This document shows positions 51,471-60,155 of a stretch of DNA of 64,000 nt, piece after piece. Source of the DNA: Lewinellaceae bacterium. GTDB lineage: Bacteria > Bacteroidota > Bacteroidia > Chitinophagales > Saprospiraceae. Numbering within the stretch: the stretch's first letter is position 1; every line of letters starts with the position of its first letter. The stretch lies in the NCBI GenBank assembly GCA_020636135.1, contig JACJYK010000002.1, positions 62,001-126,000 of the forward strand. Reading direction: 5' to 3'. A model generated the notes under the pieces. The model searched no databases. It was not told the DNA's origin and saw only the letters and a program-made list of their open reading frames with translations. Position numbers and translations under genes: made by a program.

Positions 51471-53783
51471 ATGGTAACGACGAGAATTAAGGATAACCAT
51501 CCGGCAACAACCGTCAAGGTGGTCTTTTTAATGCTGGGATGGATTTTATTTATCCTAACCCCGGGATGGTGTCAGACCCAAATCGAAGTTTGGCCGGGGG
51601 GCCAAATCGTAACCATATCCGGCTTGCCCGCTGCGCCATGTGGAGAAACTATTTTTAAAGCATCTCTGGTAAATGTGGAGGATGAGCATACCAATGATAA
51701 ACCAACCGAAGTCTCCAAGTTGAATGCCATGGTTGCTGCTACGCTGGCAGAAGTCCCGCAGGGAAACCGCATTCGGCTGCAGAATAATAAGCATTATGAA
51801 ATGCAATTTAAATCACAGGGGTTATCTCCTTTGCCATGGAATACGGGAAACGACACGGTGCCCTATTATTTTCCGGTATATCATGGAATGGAAAGTGAAG
51901 GCCTATCCTCGGATAGCATTGGGAGCCTCTTGCCAGTCAGGAATGAGCCGGGTGAAACGGAGAGCATTTGGAAAGCGGATGTATTTTTTCCAAATGGAAC
52001 CACAGATGGATATGTGGTCATCTCATTCAGGTTGGCGTTTTTATATGGTCCTATTGCATACAATGTTGTGATTCCTTTTGTAGTAGAAGGGCCGACGGAA
52101 GTAGATGTGCCTGTGCCCATATTGGACACGATCGTGGAACCTCAGATGCCTTATCTGGTCCTGCATGCACCACCCGGTGATGGCAGTAGCAGCGAATTTC
52201 AAACGAGTAAAACCATTTGCCGGAATTTGCAAACCGATATTACCAGTTCAGAGGCACATGCTGCAAATCTTGCGGTTAAATTGGGTATTGCCGGACAAGC
52301 GGGCTTGTTTGTAACCACCTCCTTTGAATTTTCGGTTACCTTTTCCGCCGGACTGGAAGCCGGAGACCTGATGTATACCACCTCATCCAATCAAACGTGC
52401 ATTACCGTCAGTGAAGGGTTTGCCACCTCGGAACTGGTCGATGATCAGGGTGGTGGAGATGTATTCATCGGTTATGGACAAGATTTGGCCTTAGGTGTTT
52501 ATCCACTGATCCAGTTTGATGAGGCCACCTGTACAGCCATTAAAACCAAGGGTTTAGTTTATGCTCCGGTGGGTAAGCCGAGGCATTTCATCCTCACTAA
52601 AAGAGGGATAGAGGACAACATTGTTGAGCTGGAGGGGATGTTAAAAGACTCGGCTCAGCTGGAACCCAGACAGAGCAATACGATCCTGAACCAGATGAAC
52701 GTATGGAAGCAGGTCCTCGCTTTGAATCTGGAGAACATCAACGACCCGGACAATGAAGTTCTGGAATCGAATCTGACCCTTACTTCCGGTGCCAAATTAG
52801 AGCGTCAGCAGAGTGTTCAGACGACCCAGACCAGGTCCATTAAATATGAACAATACATTGACGCCAAAGTCGGAATACAAGCAGTGGTCGAAGTAGCTGG
52901 TTCCGGAGTGTCGGGAGGATATGAATTCAAGGCTTCAAAAAGATATGGCGCCTCACAAAATCAAACCCAGGATGAATCAAAACTGGTCAAGTACACGCTA
53001 AGTGATGACGATCCGGGTGATAGATATAATCTTAACATTGTCCGGGATCCTATGTTTGGTACACCGATTTTCCGGATAGTGAATGGTACCCGGAGCAGTT
53101 GCCCCTATCAGGCTGGCTACCAGCGGGATCAACCCGATCTGGTCTTTGCAGATGGAAAAGATACTATGACCATTTCCAATATTGCTACAGGCACTAAACC
53201 AACCTTTAAGATTAAGATCTGTAACAACAGCGATGAACCACGGACGTATTACCTGAAAGGAAATCCGGCAACCAACCTGAACGGTGCAATTGTGGAAGGA
53301 TTTGGAAATAATTTATTTAACACCAATGACAATGGAGTTGATTTTACCGTGCCTGCCCAGGGATGTCTCGATGATGCCACGCTTTCTATAACACAAGCCA
53401 ATAGAGAGGTTTACGATTACAACAATATCGAACTGTACCTGTACAGTTTGTGTCAGCCGGATAACGCACCGATTGCCTCGAGCATCTTCCTGAATGTCCA
53501 CTATGTGCCGACTACCGGAGTAAATGACCTGGCTGCAGCGGGTGTTGGTTTAAATGTCATTCCCAATCCCAATCAAGGAGATTTTACGATTGCATTGGAA
53601 GGATTCCATGAAAATGGTTGGTTATCCATCTCGGATCTCAATGGCCGGACCGTTTATCGGCGTCAGGTGCAACCTTCCGATACAAATTTCGAACTCAATG
53701 CACACCAATTTTTTCCCGGAATGTACTTCGTAACACTGCAAAATGACAGAGGTAGAATCATCCGTAAACTGGTCGTAGAGTAG
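51471..53783 (+). CDS. Large T9SS-exported protein of unknown function
   Basis: A 770-residue secreted protein. A signal peptide (VFLMLGWILFILTPGWCQ) is followed by ~650 residues that I do not recognise as a named catalytic family. There are beta-rich parts, a Ser/Thr-rich central segment, and a conspicuous stretch VRDPMFGTPIFRIVNGTRSSCPY followed by RDQP, a cysteine-containing motif that looks like a conserved signature. The C-terminal ~80 residues are a T9SS type A sorting domain, with VIPNPNQGDFTIALEG at the start and FFPGMYFVTLQNDRGRIIRKLVVE at the end. The ATG at 51471 is preferred over the TTG nine bases upstream. It has LytTR-like boxes in front, suggesting control by the nearby regulator. 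Confidence 0.78.
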   Translation: MVTTRIKDNHPATTVKVVFLMLGWILFILTPGWCQTQIEVWPGGQIVTISGLPAAPCGETIFKASLVNVEDEHTNDKPTEVSKLNAMVAATLAEVPQGNRIRLQNNKHYEMQFKSQGLSPLPWNTGNDTVPYYFPVYHGMESEGLSSDSIGSLLPVRNEPGETESIWKADVFFPNGTTDGYVVISFRLAFLYGPIAYNVVIPFVVEGPTEVDVPVPILDTIVEPQMPYLVLHAPPGDGSSSEFQTSKTICRNLQTDITSSEAHAANLAVKLGIAGQAGLFVTTSFEFSVTFSAGLEAGDLMYTTSSNQTCITVSEGFATSELVDDQGGGDVFIGYGQDLALGVYPLIQFDEATCTAIKTKGLVYAPVGKPRHFILTKRGIEDNIVELEGMLKDSAQLEPRQSNTILNQMNVWKQVLALNLENINDPDNEVLESNLTLTSGAKLERQQSVQTTQTRSIKYEQYIDAKVGIQAVVEVAGSGVSGGYEFKASKRYGASQNQTQDESKLVKYTLSDDDPGDRYNLNIVRDPMFGTPIFRIVNGTRSSCPYQAGYQRDQPDLVFADGKDTMTISNIATGTKPTFKIKICNNSDEPRTYYLKGNPATNLNGAIVEGFGNNLFNTNDNGVDFTVPAQGCLDDATLSITQANREVYDYNNIELYLYSLCQPDNAPIASSIFLNVHYVPTTGVNDLAAAGVGLNVIPNPNQGDFTIALEGFHENGWLSISDLNGRTVYRRQVQPSDTNFELNAHQFFPGMYFVTLQNDRGRIIRKLVVE

Positions 53784-53896
53784 GAATAACCGGATTAAAT
53801 CGCGGAAGGAGATACATAGCCCCAATCAGACCGGAAATTATCCATCAGCATTAGAGTTCGGTTGAGCACAGGAGCGGAAAAGATCATAAATTATCC

Positions 53897-53910
53897 TTCG
53901 CTCTTCGCAC
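53897..53910. repeat. Short 7-bp repeat (TTCGCTC/TTCGCAC)
   Basis: TTCGCTC at 53897-53903 and TTCGCAC at 53904-53910 lie between the convergent ends of the T9SS cargo and Omp28 genes. Only two copies, so a weak call. Confidence 0.35.
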
Positions 53911-53928
53911 CTATTATCCTTTACCGGA

Positions 53929-54753
53929 TTATTCCTTCACCTTCTTTTCAACTACATTGAGCACGTCCAGGTTTCCGTCGTTGCGATGGACAACGGCAAT
54001 GGCGTGTACCTGGTCCAGGTCCCAATCTGCAGGTATGCCATAGGAATAGGTTTTGAACAGCTGTTCTCCGGTGATCAAATCACTTGACAGGGACTCGCCG
54101 GAAACAGGTGTAAGGATCTTGCGCAATACATGGTGATGCACGTAATCCAGCTCGACGCCTGACAGGGTGTTTTGCGGGTCGGTGATGTTGTCTTCGGTAA
54201 GCATGACGGTCAGGTAGAGCGGATTACTGACCGGAGCCAGCCCAGTCATCTGAACATCGATGGTGATGTTTCGGCTATCGTCAACGGCTGTGGCCATGTC
54301 CAGGGCTATTTGTGGTTCTAGATCCAGCGATTCCTGGATATGGGATGCCCAGTCAGCCTGGCCGAGGATGCGATTGGATTGTCCCTCAAAGTTCATCCGG
54401 TTTACCGTGGCTGATGGATAGGCAACCGGCGCTCCGAGCAAATTCTGCAGGGCTTCCGTCTCATCGGTTTTAAATTGGTACTGACTTTCCGGATACTGCC
54501 GGGCAAAAAATCCCGCATGGATAGATACGATCACCAGGCGATCCCCATAGATCTGCTGCAATTGCTGGAGGAAGGCAGACCCTCCGGGGCAATTGACGCA
54601 GTAAACGCCTGTGAATTCCTCCACCAATACCCGCTGTTCACCCTCCTGACTGCCCTGACCCGGTCCGCCTATGATCGGAGGGATCTCGGTGCAGGCGAGG
54701 GGTAACAGGATCATCACCCACAGCAGTCGTATGTGTTTCAGAATGTTGCCCAT
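53929..54753 (-). CDS. Omp28-related lipoprotein with thioredoxin-like CxxC
   Basis: A 274-residue envelope protein of the Omp28-related family. The signal ends ILLPLACTEIPP, giving a lipobox Cys. The mature part begins RVLVEEFTGVYCVNCPGGSAFLQQL, a thioredoxin-like helix with a CxxC pair (CVNC), and continues with the RLVIVSIHAGFF strand and VAYPSATVNRM, which has the cis-proline-like region. The last ~110 residues form a beta domain. The start overlaps the stop of the DUF6029-like gene by 16 bp, so both come from one mRNA. Omp28 proteins are surface-associated in Porphyromonas; the thiol role is inferred from the motif. Confidence 0.83.
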   Translation of the reverse strand: MGNILKHIRLLWVMILLPLACTEIPPIIGGPGQGSQEGEQRVLVEEFTGVYCVNCPGGSAFLQQLQQIYGDRLVIVSIHAGFFARQYPESQYQFKTDETEALQNLLGAPVAYPSATVNRMNFEGQSNRILGQADWASHIQESLDLEPQIALDMATAVDDSRNITIDVQMTGLAPVSNPLYLTVMLTEDNITDPQNTLSGVELDYVHHHVLRKILTPVSGESLSSDLITGEQLFKTYSYGIPADWDLDQVHAIAVVHRNDGNLDVLNVVEKKVKE

Positions 54754-56360
54754 AAGTTGATTCGAAATCCATTAAATGCCGGTTCATACCGGCAGATGCC
54801 GCCGGAGCATACGACCCCTTCTACCTGTCGCACGTAACTCAGCATCAACCGCTGACCATTTTGCTGAAAGGAGGTACTCAGGGCATAATAATTCTCTCCG
54901 GCCGTGCCATCCGGCTTGCGGTAATTGTACATGTTCGACGCGGAAAAAAGCCACTTCGGTGCAATCCCGTATTCGGCGAGCCCGTAGACCCAGGAACCAT
55001 AGCCATGCTGGCTGTACTGATATTGCGCCTCGAAGCGCCAGGAATGGGTGTCATCGGTCTGTTTGAAAATTTCCGCAAAAGCGGTATAGGCCTTGACCAT
55101 GGGTTCTCCCGGCTTGCCTTCGTAGCGGTCTTTATTGTATTGCTGGTGCTGAACGCCCAGCGTAAGGTGCCGGGTGAGGTCCTGAAATTGCAGTTCACTG
55201 AAGATCTCCCGGTACATTTTGGTGCCGTCCGGCAGGTCGATGAGTGATCCCTGCAGACTCCATCGCCACGGATCGGACCAGGACCAGAATACCTCTCCCT
55301 GCATGGCATCCTCTCCGGCCTCCTGGGTGGCAGCCACATATAGCGTAGTCAGGCGGTACGTATTCTGCCGGGTCATCGGGGGGAGGTAGTTGATCATACC
55401 CTGGTTCAACGTCGCATTGGGTGCGGTACGAAAACTAAAGAACCGGGTTTGTTTGTATTCCAGGGAAAAACCCAGGCCGGCATTGCCATAATTGAGCGAG
55501 CTATACCATACATGCCCTGGTTTTTGGATGAAAAAGGGGGCCGGTACTTCATCACCGGCAGCATTCCGGTATGTTCCGGTGGATTCGATCTGTACGTCCC
55601 TTGTTTTGTAGGCCAGCTCGGTGAAAACACTCCAGTTTCCAAATCCCAGGCTGTGATAGGTGGATAGGCCGTAAGCATTGTATTTCGGCACGAATTGATA
55701 ATCTGCGTCGTAGGTGTTCAGATTGGCGACCAGGCTGTTCATCTGTACATCAGCCAGGGTTTTATTGACGATGGCCAATCCCGGCGACCAGGACCATTTT
55801 TCGCCGGATTGATAGCCCTCCAGGGCCAGTCCCTTCAGATTGGATTCGTACAGGTCAAAGCGGTTTTTCTGTCTCCCGGTGAAAGCCTTTACCCTCCAGT
55901 CCTGGGGCAGATCAGCGGTGAGGTGAATGCCGGCGAGGGCATTATCAATGCCGAGGGTACGATCTTCATAAGCGCGGAAGAGGATCCCGGAGCCGATCTG
56001 GTCGTAAATGTATCCGGCCTGAATGTCCAGAAAATCGATCTTCTTGCGGACATACCAGCGACCAATACCCTGTCCGGAGTAGGACCCTTGCGGGTCAAAG
56101 AGATTGGAATTCTGGAACCAGTCCATGCGTAGGACAAATTGAAATCCCCAGTTGGAATAATTCAGCGCCAGCCAGGATTCGGCACCATAAAGCTGGCGAT
56201 CGTACTGGGGCGTGCCGGTTGCGCCGATGGCCGAATCACGGATGAAAAACTGAGCTCGTGTTACCAGGCTACCATTCAACTGTCCCTGACCATATCCATT
56301 GGTAATGAAGAAGACAAATAGGATGAAAACAGGAAAAGGGTGCCTTGCATTTAGTGTCAT
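54738..56360 (-). CDS. DUF6029-like outer-membrane beta-barrel protein
   Basis: A 540-residue exported protein that resembles the DUF6029 family of Bacteroidota. The signal peptide (FILFVFFITNGYGQ) is followed by many amphipathic strands with Trp/Tyr ends (AESWLALNYSNWGFQFVLRMDW, VDFLDIQAGYIYDQIG-type segments) and a C-terminal strand FRINLWATF ending in Phe, typical of an outer-membrane barrel. It is the first gene of a two-gene unit with the Omp28-like lipoprotein (16-bp overlap) and is divergent from a TlpA-like thioredoxin gene. This gene set is common in the phylum to my recollection. Function unknown. Confidence 0.7.
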   Translation of the reverse strand: MTLNARHPFPVFILFVFFITNGYGQGQLNGSLVTRAQFFIRDSAIGATGTPQYDRQLYGAESWLALNYSNWGFQFVLRMDWFQNSNLFDPQGSYSGQGIGRWYVRKKIDFLDIQAGYIYDQIGSGILFRAYEDRTLGIDNALAGIHLTADLPQDWRVKAFTGRQKNRFDLYESNLKGLALEGYQSGEKWSWSPGLAIVNKTLADVQMNSLVANLNTYDADYQFVPKYNAYGLSTYHSLGFGNWSVFTELAYKTRDVQIESTGTYRNAAGDEVPAPFFIQKPGHVWYSSLNYGNAGLGFSLEYKQTRFFSFRTAPNATLNQGMINYLPPMTRQNTYRLTTLYVAATQEAGEDAMQGEVFWSWSDPWRWSLQGSLIDLPDGTKMYREIFSELQFQDLTRHLTLGVQHQQYNKDRYEGKPGEPMVKAYTAFAEIFKQTDDTHSWRFEAQYQYSQHGYGSWVYGLAEYGIAPKWLFSASNMYNYRKPDGTAGENYYALSTSFQQNGQRLMLSYVRQVEGVVCSGGICRYEPAFNGFRINLWATF

Positions 56361-56458
56361 GCGCTTACCTTAGAGGAAGTTAATGCGAAGTTAAACACTC
56401 CAAAGCGGAAATGAAACCGTATTATCTTGCATTGTCTTTAAGCAAACAAAATAGACTG

Positions 56459-56950
56459 ATGAAGCAGATTCTGATCCTTGTCGCCACATTATTTATCTCG
56501 GCTGCTGTAAGTGCCCAAAGGCCTATGCCTACCGCAGAAGTGGGTACGTTGGACGGCAAGAAAGTCAACTTGCAGGAATATACGACCAACGGCAAGATCA
56601 AGGTCATCAGTTTTTGGGCTACCTGGTGCGGACCCTGTAAGATCGAACTCGATGCCATGAAAGGGCATTTTTCGGAATGGAAGGACAAGTACGATATTGA
56701 CTTCATCGCCATCTCCGTCGATGATGCCCGCAACATTGCCCGCATCAAACCACTCGTAGCTCAAAAAGGCTGGCCGTTCACTGTTCTGCTGGACAGCAAC
56801 CAGGAACTGATGCGTACCCTGAACATCTACAGCATTCCTCAGACCTTTCTGGTCGACCAAAAGGGAAACATTGTGCATCAATACAACGGATATGTGCCCG
56901 GCTCAGAAAAAGACCTGGGCGACCGGATCAGCAAGCTGGCGGAGAAATAG
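56459..56950 (+). CDS. TlpA-like periplasmic thioredoxin
   Basis: A 163-residue exported thiol-disulfide protein: signal peptide (KQILILVATLFISAAVSAQ), then the thioredoxin/TlpA fold with WATWCGPCKIELDAM as the active site (CGPC), DFIAISVDDARNI as the second strand, and SIPQTFLVDQKGNIVHQYNGY with the cis-proline. The ATG at 56459 starts the signal; the upstream ATG at 56411 would add 16 unrelated residues. It lies divergent from the DUF6029/Omp28 unit and could reduce or oxidise the CxxC of the Omp28-like lipoprotein, an inference from position. It is convergent with an oxidoreductase gene that starts on the next base. Confidence 0.9.
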   Translation: MKQILILVATLFISAAVSAQRPMPTAEVGTLDGKKVNLQEYTTNGKIKVISFWATWCGPCKIELDAMKGHFSEWKDKYDIDFIAISVDDARNIARIKPLVAQKGWPFTVLLDSNQELMRTLNIYSIPQTFLVDQKGNIVHQYNGYVPGSEKDLGDRISKLAEK

Positions 56951-58009
56951 TTATTTCCTGGAAATTTCTGCTGCCTCGGCCAGCCACCGCATCGCTCTGC
57001 GGTTAACTTCCAGGCTGGTTAAAGACCCGGATGGGTCGATGTGATCCCGGATGACCTCACCAAAGTAACGGAACGGATCGTTTTCAGTTGTCGGGAGTGG
57101 TTCAACATTTATCGTTTCTACCGGACCATCACCCATTCTCACTTTCATTTCAAGGGTACGATCCAGCCAGATGGTTCCTTTTTCTCCATAGATCACCACA
57201 TCTTTCCGGCCAAAGGGCCAATTCCAGGAAGCCTGGATGATGACCTCAGCAGTAGGAAAATCCAGGATAATGGTAGCATCATCATCGACGTTGGGATAGA
57301 TCTCCGGTTTGAATTGTTTGGATACGGCCAGGATCTGTTCCGGTTCTTCACCGGGCAACAACCAGGCTGCGATATCAGTCCCGTAGCAACCGAAGTCGGT
57401 GATGGCGCCGCCTCCGTTGAGGACCGGGTCCGTCAGCCAATCCAGGAAGGCCTGGCTGCAACCGATTTCTTTAGGCCCCTGATGGCCCATGTTAATGACC
57501 ATGCGACGTATGGCTCCGATCTTGCCGGCGTCGATCCATTCCTTCGCGGCGTGTAATGCCGGATACCAGGTCGTCTCGTAGTTGACCAGCAGTGGGATGT
57601 TGTATTTCGTGGCCAGGGAATCCATGCGTTTGGCAGCTAGTGCATTGGCAGCCAGTGGTTTTTCTACCATCACCGGGATGTGGGCTGGTGCACAAACCTC
57701 CACGACTTTCAGATGATCCGCGATGGATCCGAACGCACAGACGCCTTCGGGGTGCGTCCTGGAGATCAGCTGTTCCAGATTATCAAAGACCGGTATTCCG
57801 GCTATATCATAGCGCTTGGCCAGGTCTGCAATGCGGTTTTTGTCGGCCTCTACAATTCCAACGATCTTAAAATCACCGTCTTTCATACGATTTAGAATGC
57901 CGTGGACGTGATCGTGGGTCATCCCAGCTATGGCCAACCGGGTTTGGGAGAACCCTTCGATGGACAATAGCAAGAAAATTGCGATGGAAAAAAATTGATG
58001 TGCTTTCAT
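56951..58009 (-). CDS. Gfo/Idh/MocA-family oxidoreductase with Sec-type signal (third)
   Basis: A 352-residue oxidoreductase. A Sec-type signal (QFFSIAIFLLLSIEGFSQ) precedes TRLAIAGMTHDHVHGILNRM, the Rossmann loop. VMVEKPLAANALAAKRM carries the EKP lysine. The C-terminal domain follows the family with GGGAITDFGCYGTDIAAWLL. The ATG at 58009 is chosen because it begins the signal; the frame runs on to 58174 through a polypyrimidine repeat that would encode a Ser/Thr-rich tail and is not likely to be translated. The stop is adjacent to the TlpA stop of the opposite strand. Confidence 0.87.
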   Translation of the reverse strand: MKAHQFFSIAIFLLLSIEGFSQTRLAIAGMTHDHVHGILNRMKDGDFKIVGIVEADKNRIADLAKRYDIAGIPVFDNLEQLISRTHPEGVCAFGSIADHLKVVEVCAPAHIPVMVEKPLAANALAAKRMDSLATKYNIPLLVNYETTWYPALHAAKEWIDAGKIGAIRRMVINMGHQGPKEIGCSQAFLDWLTDPVLNGGGAITDFGCYGTDIAAWLLPGEEPEQILAVSKQFKPEIYPNVDDDATIILDFPTAEVIIQASWNWPFGRKDVVIYGEKGTIWLDRTLEMKVRMGDGPVETINVEPLPTTENDPFRYFGEVIRDHIDPSGSLTSLEVNRRAMRWLAEAAEISRK

Positions 58010-58015
58010 ATAATA

Positions 58016-58104
58016 AAGGTAAGAAGAAGGAGAGGTAAAAGAAGGATCAGAGGTAGAAGAAGTAGAAGAGGTAAAAGAAGTAAAAGAGGTAGCAGAAGTG
58101 GCTG
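58016..58104. repeat. Imperfect purine tandem repeat upstream of an oxidoreductase gene
   Basis: About 89 bp consist almost only of A and G on the plus strand, in imperfect units like GAGGTAAAAGAAGTAAAA and AGGTAGAAGAAGTAGA. On the minus strand it is a C/T-rich tract right before the oxidoreductase ATG (58009). Confidence 0.75.
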
Positions 58105-58170
58105 AAAGCATAGGGCATGGAGTCGTAAACACGTGAGTACCTAAAGACAAGAACACGTTTTTAAAACAGA

Positions 58171-58200
58171 ACACCCGCTCCCTGGTTAGAGAGCGGGTGT
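58171..58200 (-). terminator. Terminator of the DegP-like gene
   Basis: ACACCCGCTC (58171-58180) and GAGCGGGTGT (58191-58200) form a perfect 10-bp stem with a 10-nt loop. On the minus strand a T-rich stretch (TCTGTTTT) follows. It lies 50 bp after the stop of the protease gene. Confidence 0.8.
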
Positions 58201-58249
58201 ATCAAAACAAAACGAAAAACCAACTATACTATCTTGTGATCCCGCGGAT

Positions 58250-59446
58250 CTAAAACTTTGCTTTTAATCGTACATCGAGGGATTTAACCTCCCCTTCGCG
58301 CCATACTTTAACGTTAATGACGTCTCCAGACTTGGCCTTATCTAAGAAACCCTTTAAATCGTCAAAAGATTTCATTTTTTGTCCTTCTACTTCTACAATC
58401 ACATCATTTGGCAGGATTCCTGCATACTGTGCGGAACTCCTGTCCTCTACCTGCTCGACCAATAATCCGCTGCTGACACCCAGCGATAACTCCTGTGCAA
58501 TCTCGTCATTGACCTCGTACATACTGACACCAAGGCTGACGCGTGCCACATTGCCATTCTTGATAAGCCCGGCAGCTACCTTTTGCATCAGATTGGAAGG
58601 AATGGCGAATGAGTATCCGACATAAGACCCGGTCTGAGAATAAATAGCCGTATTGATCCCGATCAAATTGCCGTCGGCATCAACCAGGGCGCCGCCACTG
58701 TTGCCCGGGTTAACCGCCGCATCGGTCTGTATGAATTCTTCGATGGTGCGGCCATTTTCATCGCCCTGCAGGATGTCAATATCGCGACCTTTGGCGCTGA
58801 TGATCCCGGCAGTTACGGTGGAACGCAATTTATCGTAAGGGTTTCCGATCGCCAGCACCCAGTCACCTACCTGCGCTTCGTCAGAATTACCAACCATAGG
58901 TACTGGAAGGTTTTGAGCATCGATGCGGATAACCGCCAGGTCGGTGCTGGGATCTTTACCGATCACCTGGGCTTTGTATTTTTTATCGTTGAATAAGGTC
59001 ACGTCGATGATGTCGTAATCGTCCACCACATGATTGTTGGTGACAATGTATCCGTCTGGTGAAATGATCACCCCACTACCGGTGCCGGGAGGAATATTGA
59101 ATCCGCCAAAGGGAAACGAAAACAAGCTGCCCATGTCATCATCCATAAAATTGCGGAAAAACTGATTCATTGGATTGTTGTCGTTTTGTTGCTTACGCTT
59201 CTCATTGACGAGTTGATCGCTGGCCTGGCCCTGTATCAGGACCACCGACGCACGTGCTTTATCGGCGGCCGTACGAAAGTCGATACCCGGCATGATGGTA
59301 TTGACCGGTTTTCCCTTCCAGGAAGCCTGATGTGCCATTGGATCCGTTAATGCAGCTGTTGATCCTCCGGCCAGGAAATGATATCCCGCCAGGGCAACGG
59401 CGCCTCCTAAAACTGCGGTCATTAAGGATTGTAGCCATTTTCTCAT
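58250..59446 (-). CDS. DegP/HtrA-like serine protease with one PDZ domain
   Basis: A 398-residue periplasmic trypsin-like protease. A membrane or signal segment (SLMTAVLGGAVALAGYHFLAGG) precedes a ~120-residue region containing an Asn/Gln-rich loop. The protease domain carries H139 (TNNHVVDDYD), D169 (PSTDLAVIRID) and S250 (AAVNPGNSGGALV), a complete triad. A single PDZ domain follows from about 300 (SSGLLVEQVEDRSSAQYAGILP). The ATG at 59446 gives the signal; a longer frame starts 36 bp upstream. HtrA proteases degrade misfolded envelope proteins under stress. A stem terminator follows. Flanking DNA holds copies of the same repeat family on both sides. Confidence 0.93.
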   Translation of the reverse strand: MRKWLQSLMTAVLGGAVALAGYHFLAGGSTAALTDPMAHQASWKGKPVNTIMPGIDFRTAADKARASVVLIQGQASDQLVNEKRKQQNDNNPMNQFFRNFMDDDMGSLFSFPFGGFNIPPGTGSGVIISPDGYIVTNNHVVDDYDIIDVTLFNDKKYKAQVIGKDPSTDLAVIRIDAQNLPVPMVGNSDEAQVGDWVLAIGNPYDKLRSTVTAGIISAKGRDIDILQGDENGRTIEEFIQTDAAVNPGNSGGALVDADGNLIGINTAIYSQTGSYVGYSFAIPSNLMQKVAAGLIKNGNVARVSLGVSMYEVNDEIAQELSLGVSSGLLVEQVEDRSSAQYAGILPNDVIVEVEGQKMKSFDDLKGFLDKAKSGDVINVKVWREGEVKSLDVRLKAKF

Positions 59447-59670
59447 GGTTCCAGGTTTGCTTTGATTTGGAGAATATGTCAAGAAAACGATTGAATAAAT
59501 CGCAGCGTTGAGCTTGCTTCAAGTTTAACGAGACATTAACAAATATGCTACACGTATTTGGCCGATGGCTTTTCGCGCGGGATCTACTACGAATTACACA
59601 AACCGGGATTGACTTATGCATTTTACCATTTCGGTTGGCTTCAGAAACATAAATTGACGCAGGTTGAAAA

Positions 59671-60130
59671 GGCTATTCGCTATTCGCTGTTCGCATTGGC
59701 TGTTTCTGCGAAAACACGTGAGTACATTAAATGAAAGCCAGTGAAAATGGCACGCATTACCCGGAATTGTTGAGATTCGATGTTTTTGATAAATCGGAAA
59801 CACCTAATCTGCCACAAATTACATGGATAAAAAAGGCTATTCGCTATTCGCTGTTCGCCATTGGCTGTTCCTGTGTAAACACGAGAGCACATAAATATGA
59901 AAGCCTGTGAAAATGTCATGCATTACCTGAATGGTTAGGATTCGATATTATGTATAACACGGAAACACCTAATTTGCCACAAATTACATGGATAAAAAAG
60001 GCTATTCGATATTCGCTGTTCGCCATTGGCTGTTCCTGTGTAAACACGAGAGCACATAAATATGAAAGCCTGTGAAAATGTCATGCATTACCTGAATGGT
60101 TAGGATTCGATATTATGTATAACACGGAAA
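59671..60130. repeat. Tandem repeat of ~165 bp, about 2.8 copies
   Basis: Units begin at 59671, 59835 and 60000 (periods 164 and 165 bp). Units 2 and 3 are almost identical, with one difference near the start. Unit 1 is clearly diverged. Each starts with the 7-bp array GCTATTC/GCTATTC/GCTGTTC (the third has GATATTC in the middle) and contains AAACACG-type stretches. The region between the protease and the 60.2-kb gene, 59447-60155, is mostly this repeat. A 14-bp piece, AAACACGTGAGTAC, recurs on the other side of the protease (58127-58140 and 59712-59725). Confidence 0.88.
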
Positions 60131-60155
60131 CACGAAAACACGAAAACACGTAATA

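Noticed and set aside
58010..58174. N-terminal Ser/Thr-rich extension of the third Gfo/Idh/MocA protein
   Set aside because: It comes from a polypyrimidine repeat and lacks a signal or conserved residues. The ATG at 58009 starts a normal signal peptide.
59671..60130. CRISPR or integron-type array
   Set aside because: The 165-bp units are contiguous without spacers, and no integrase or cas gene is near.
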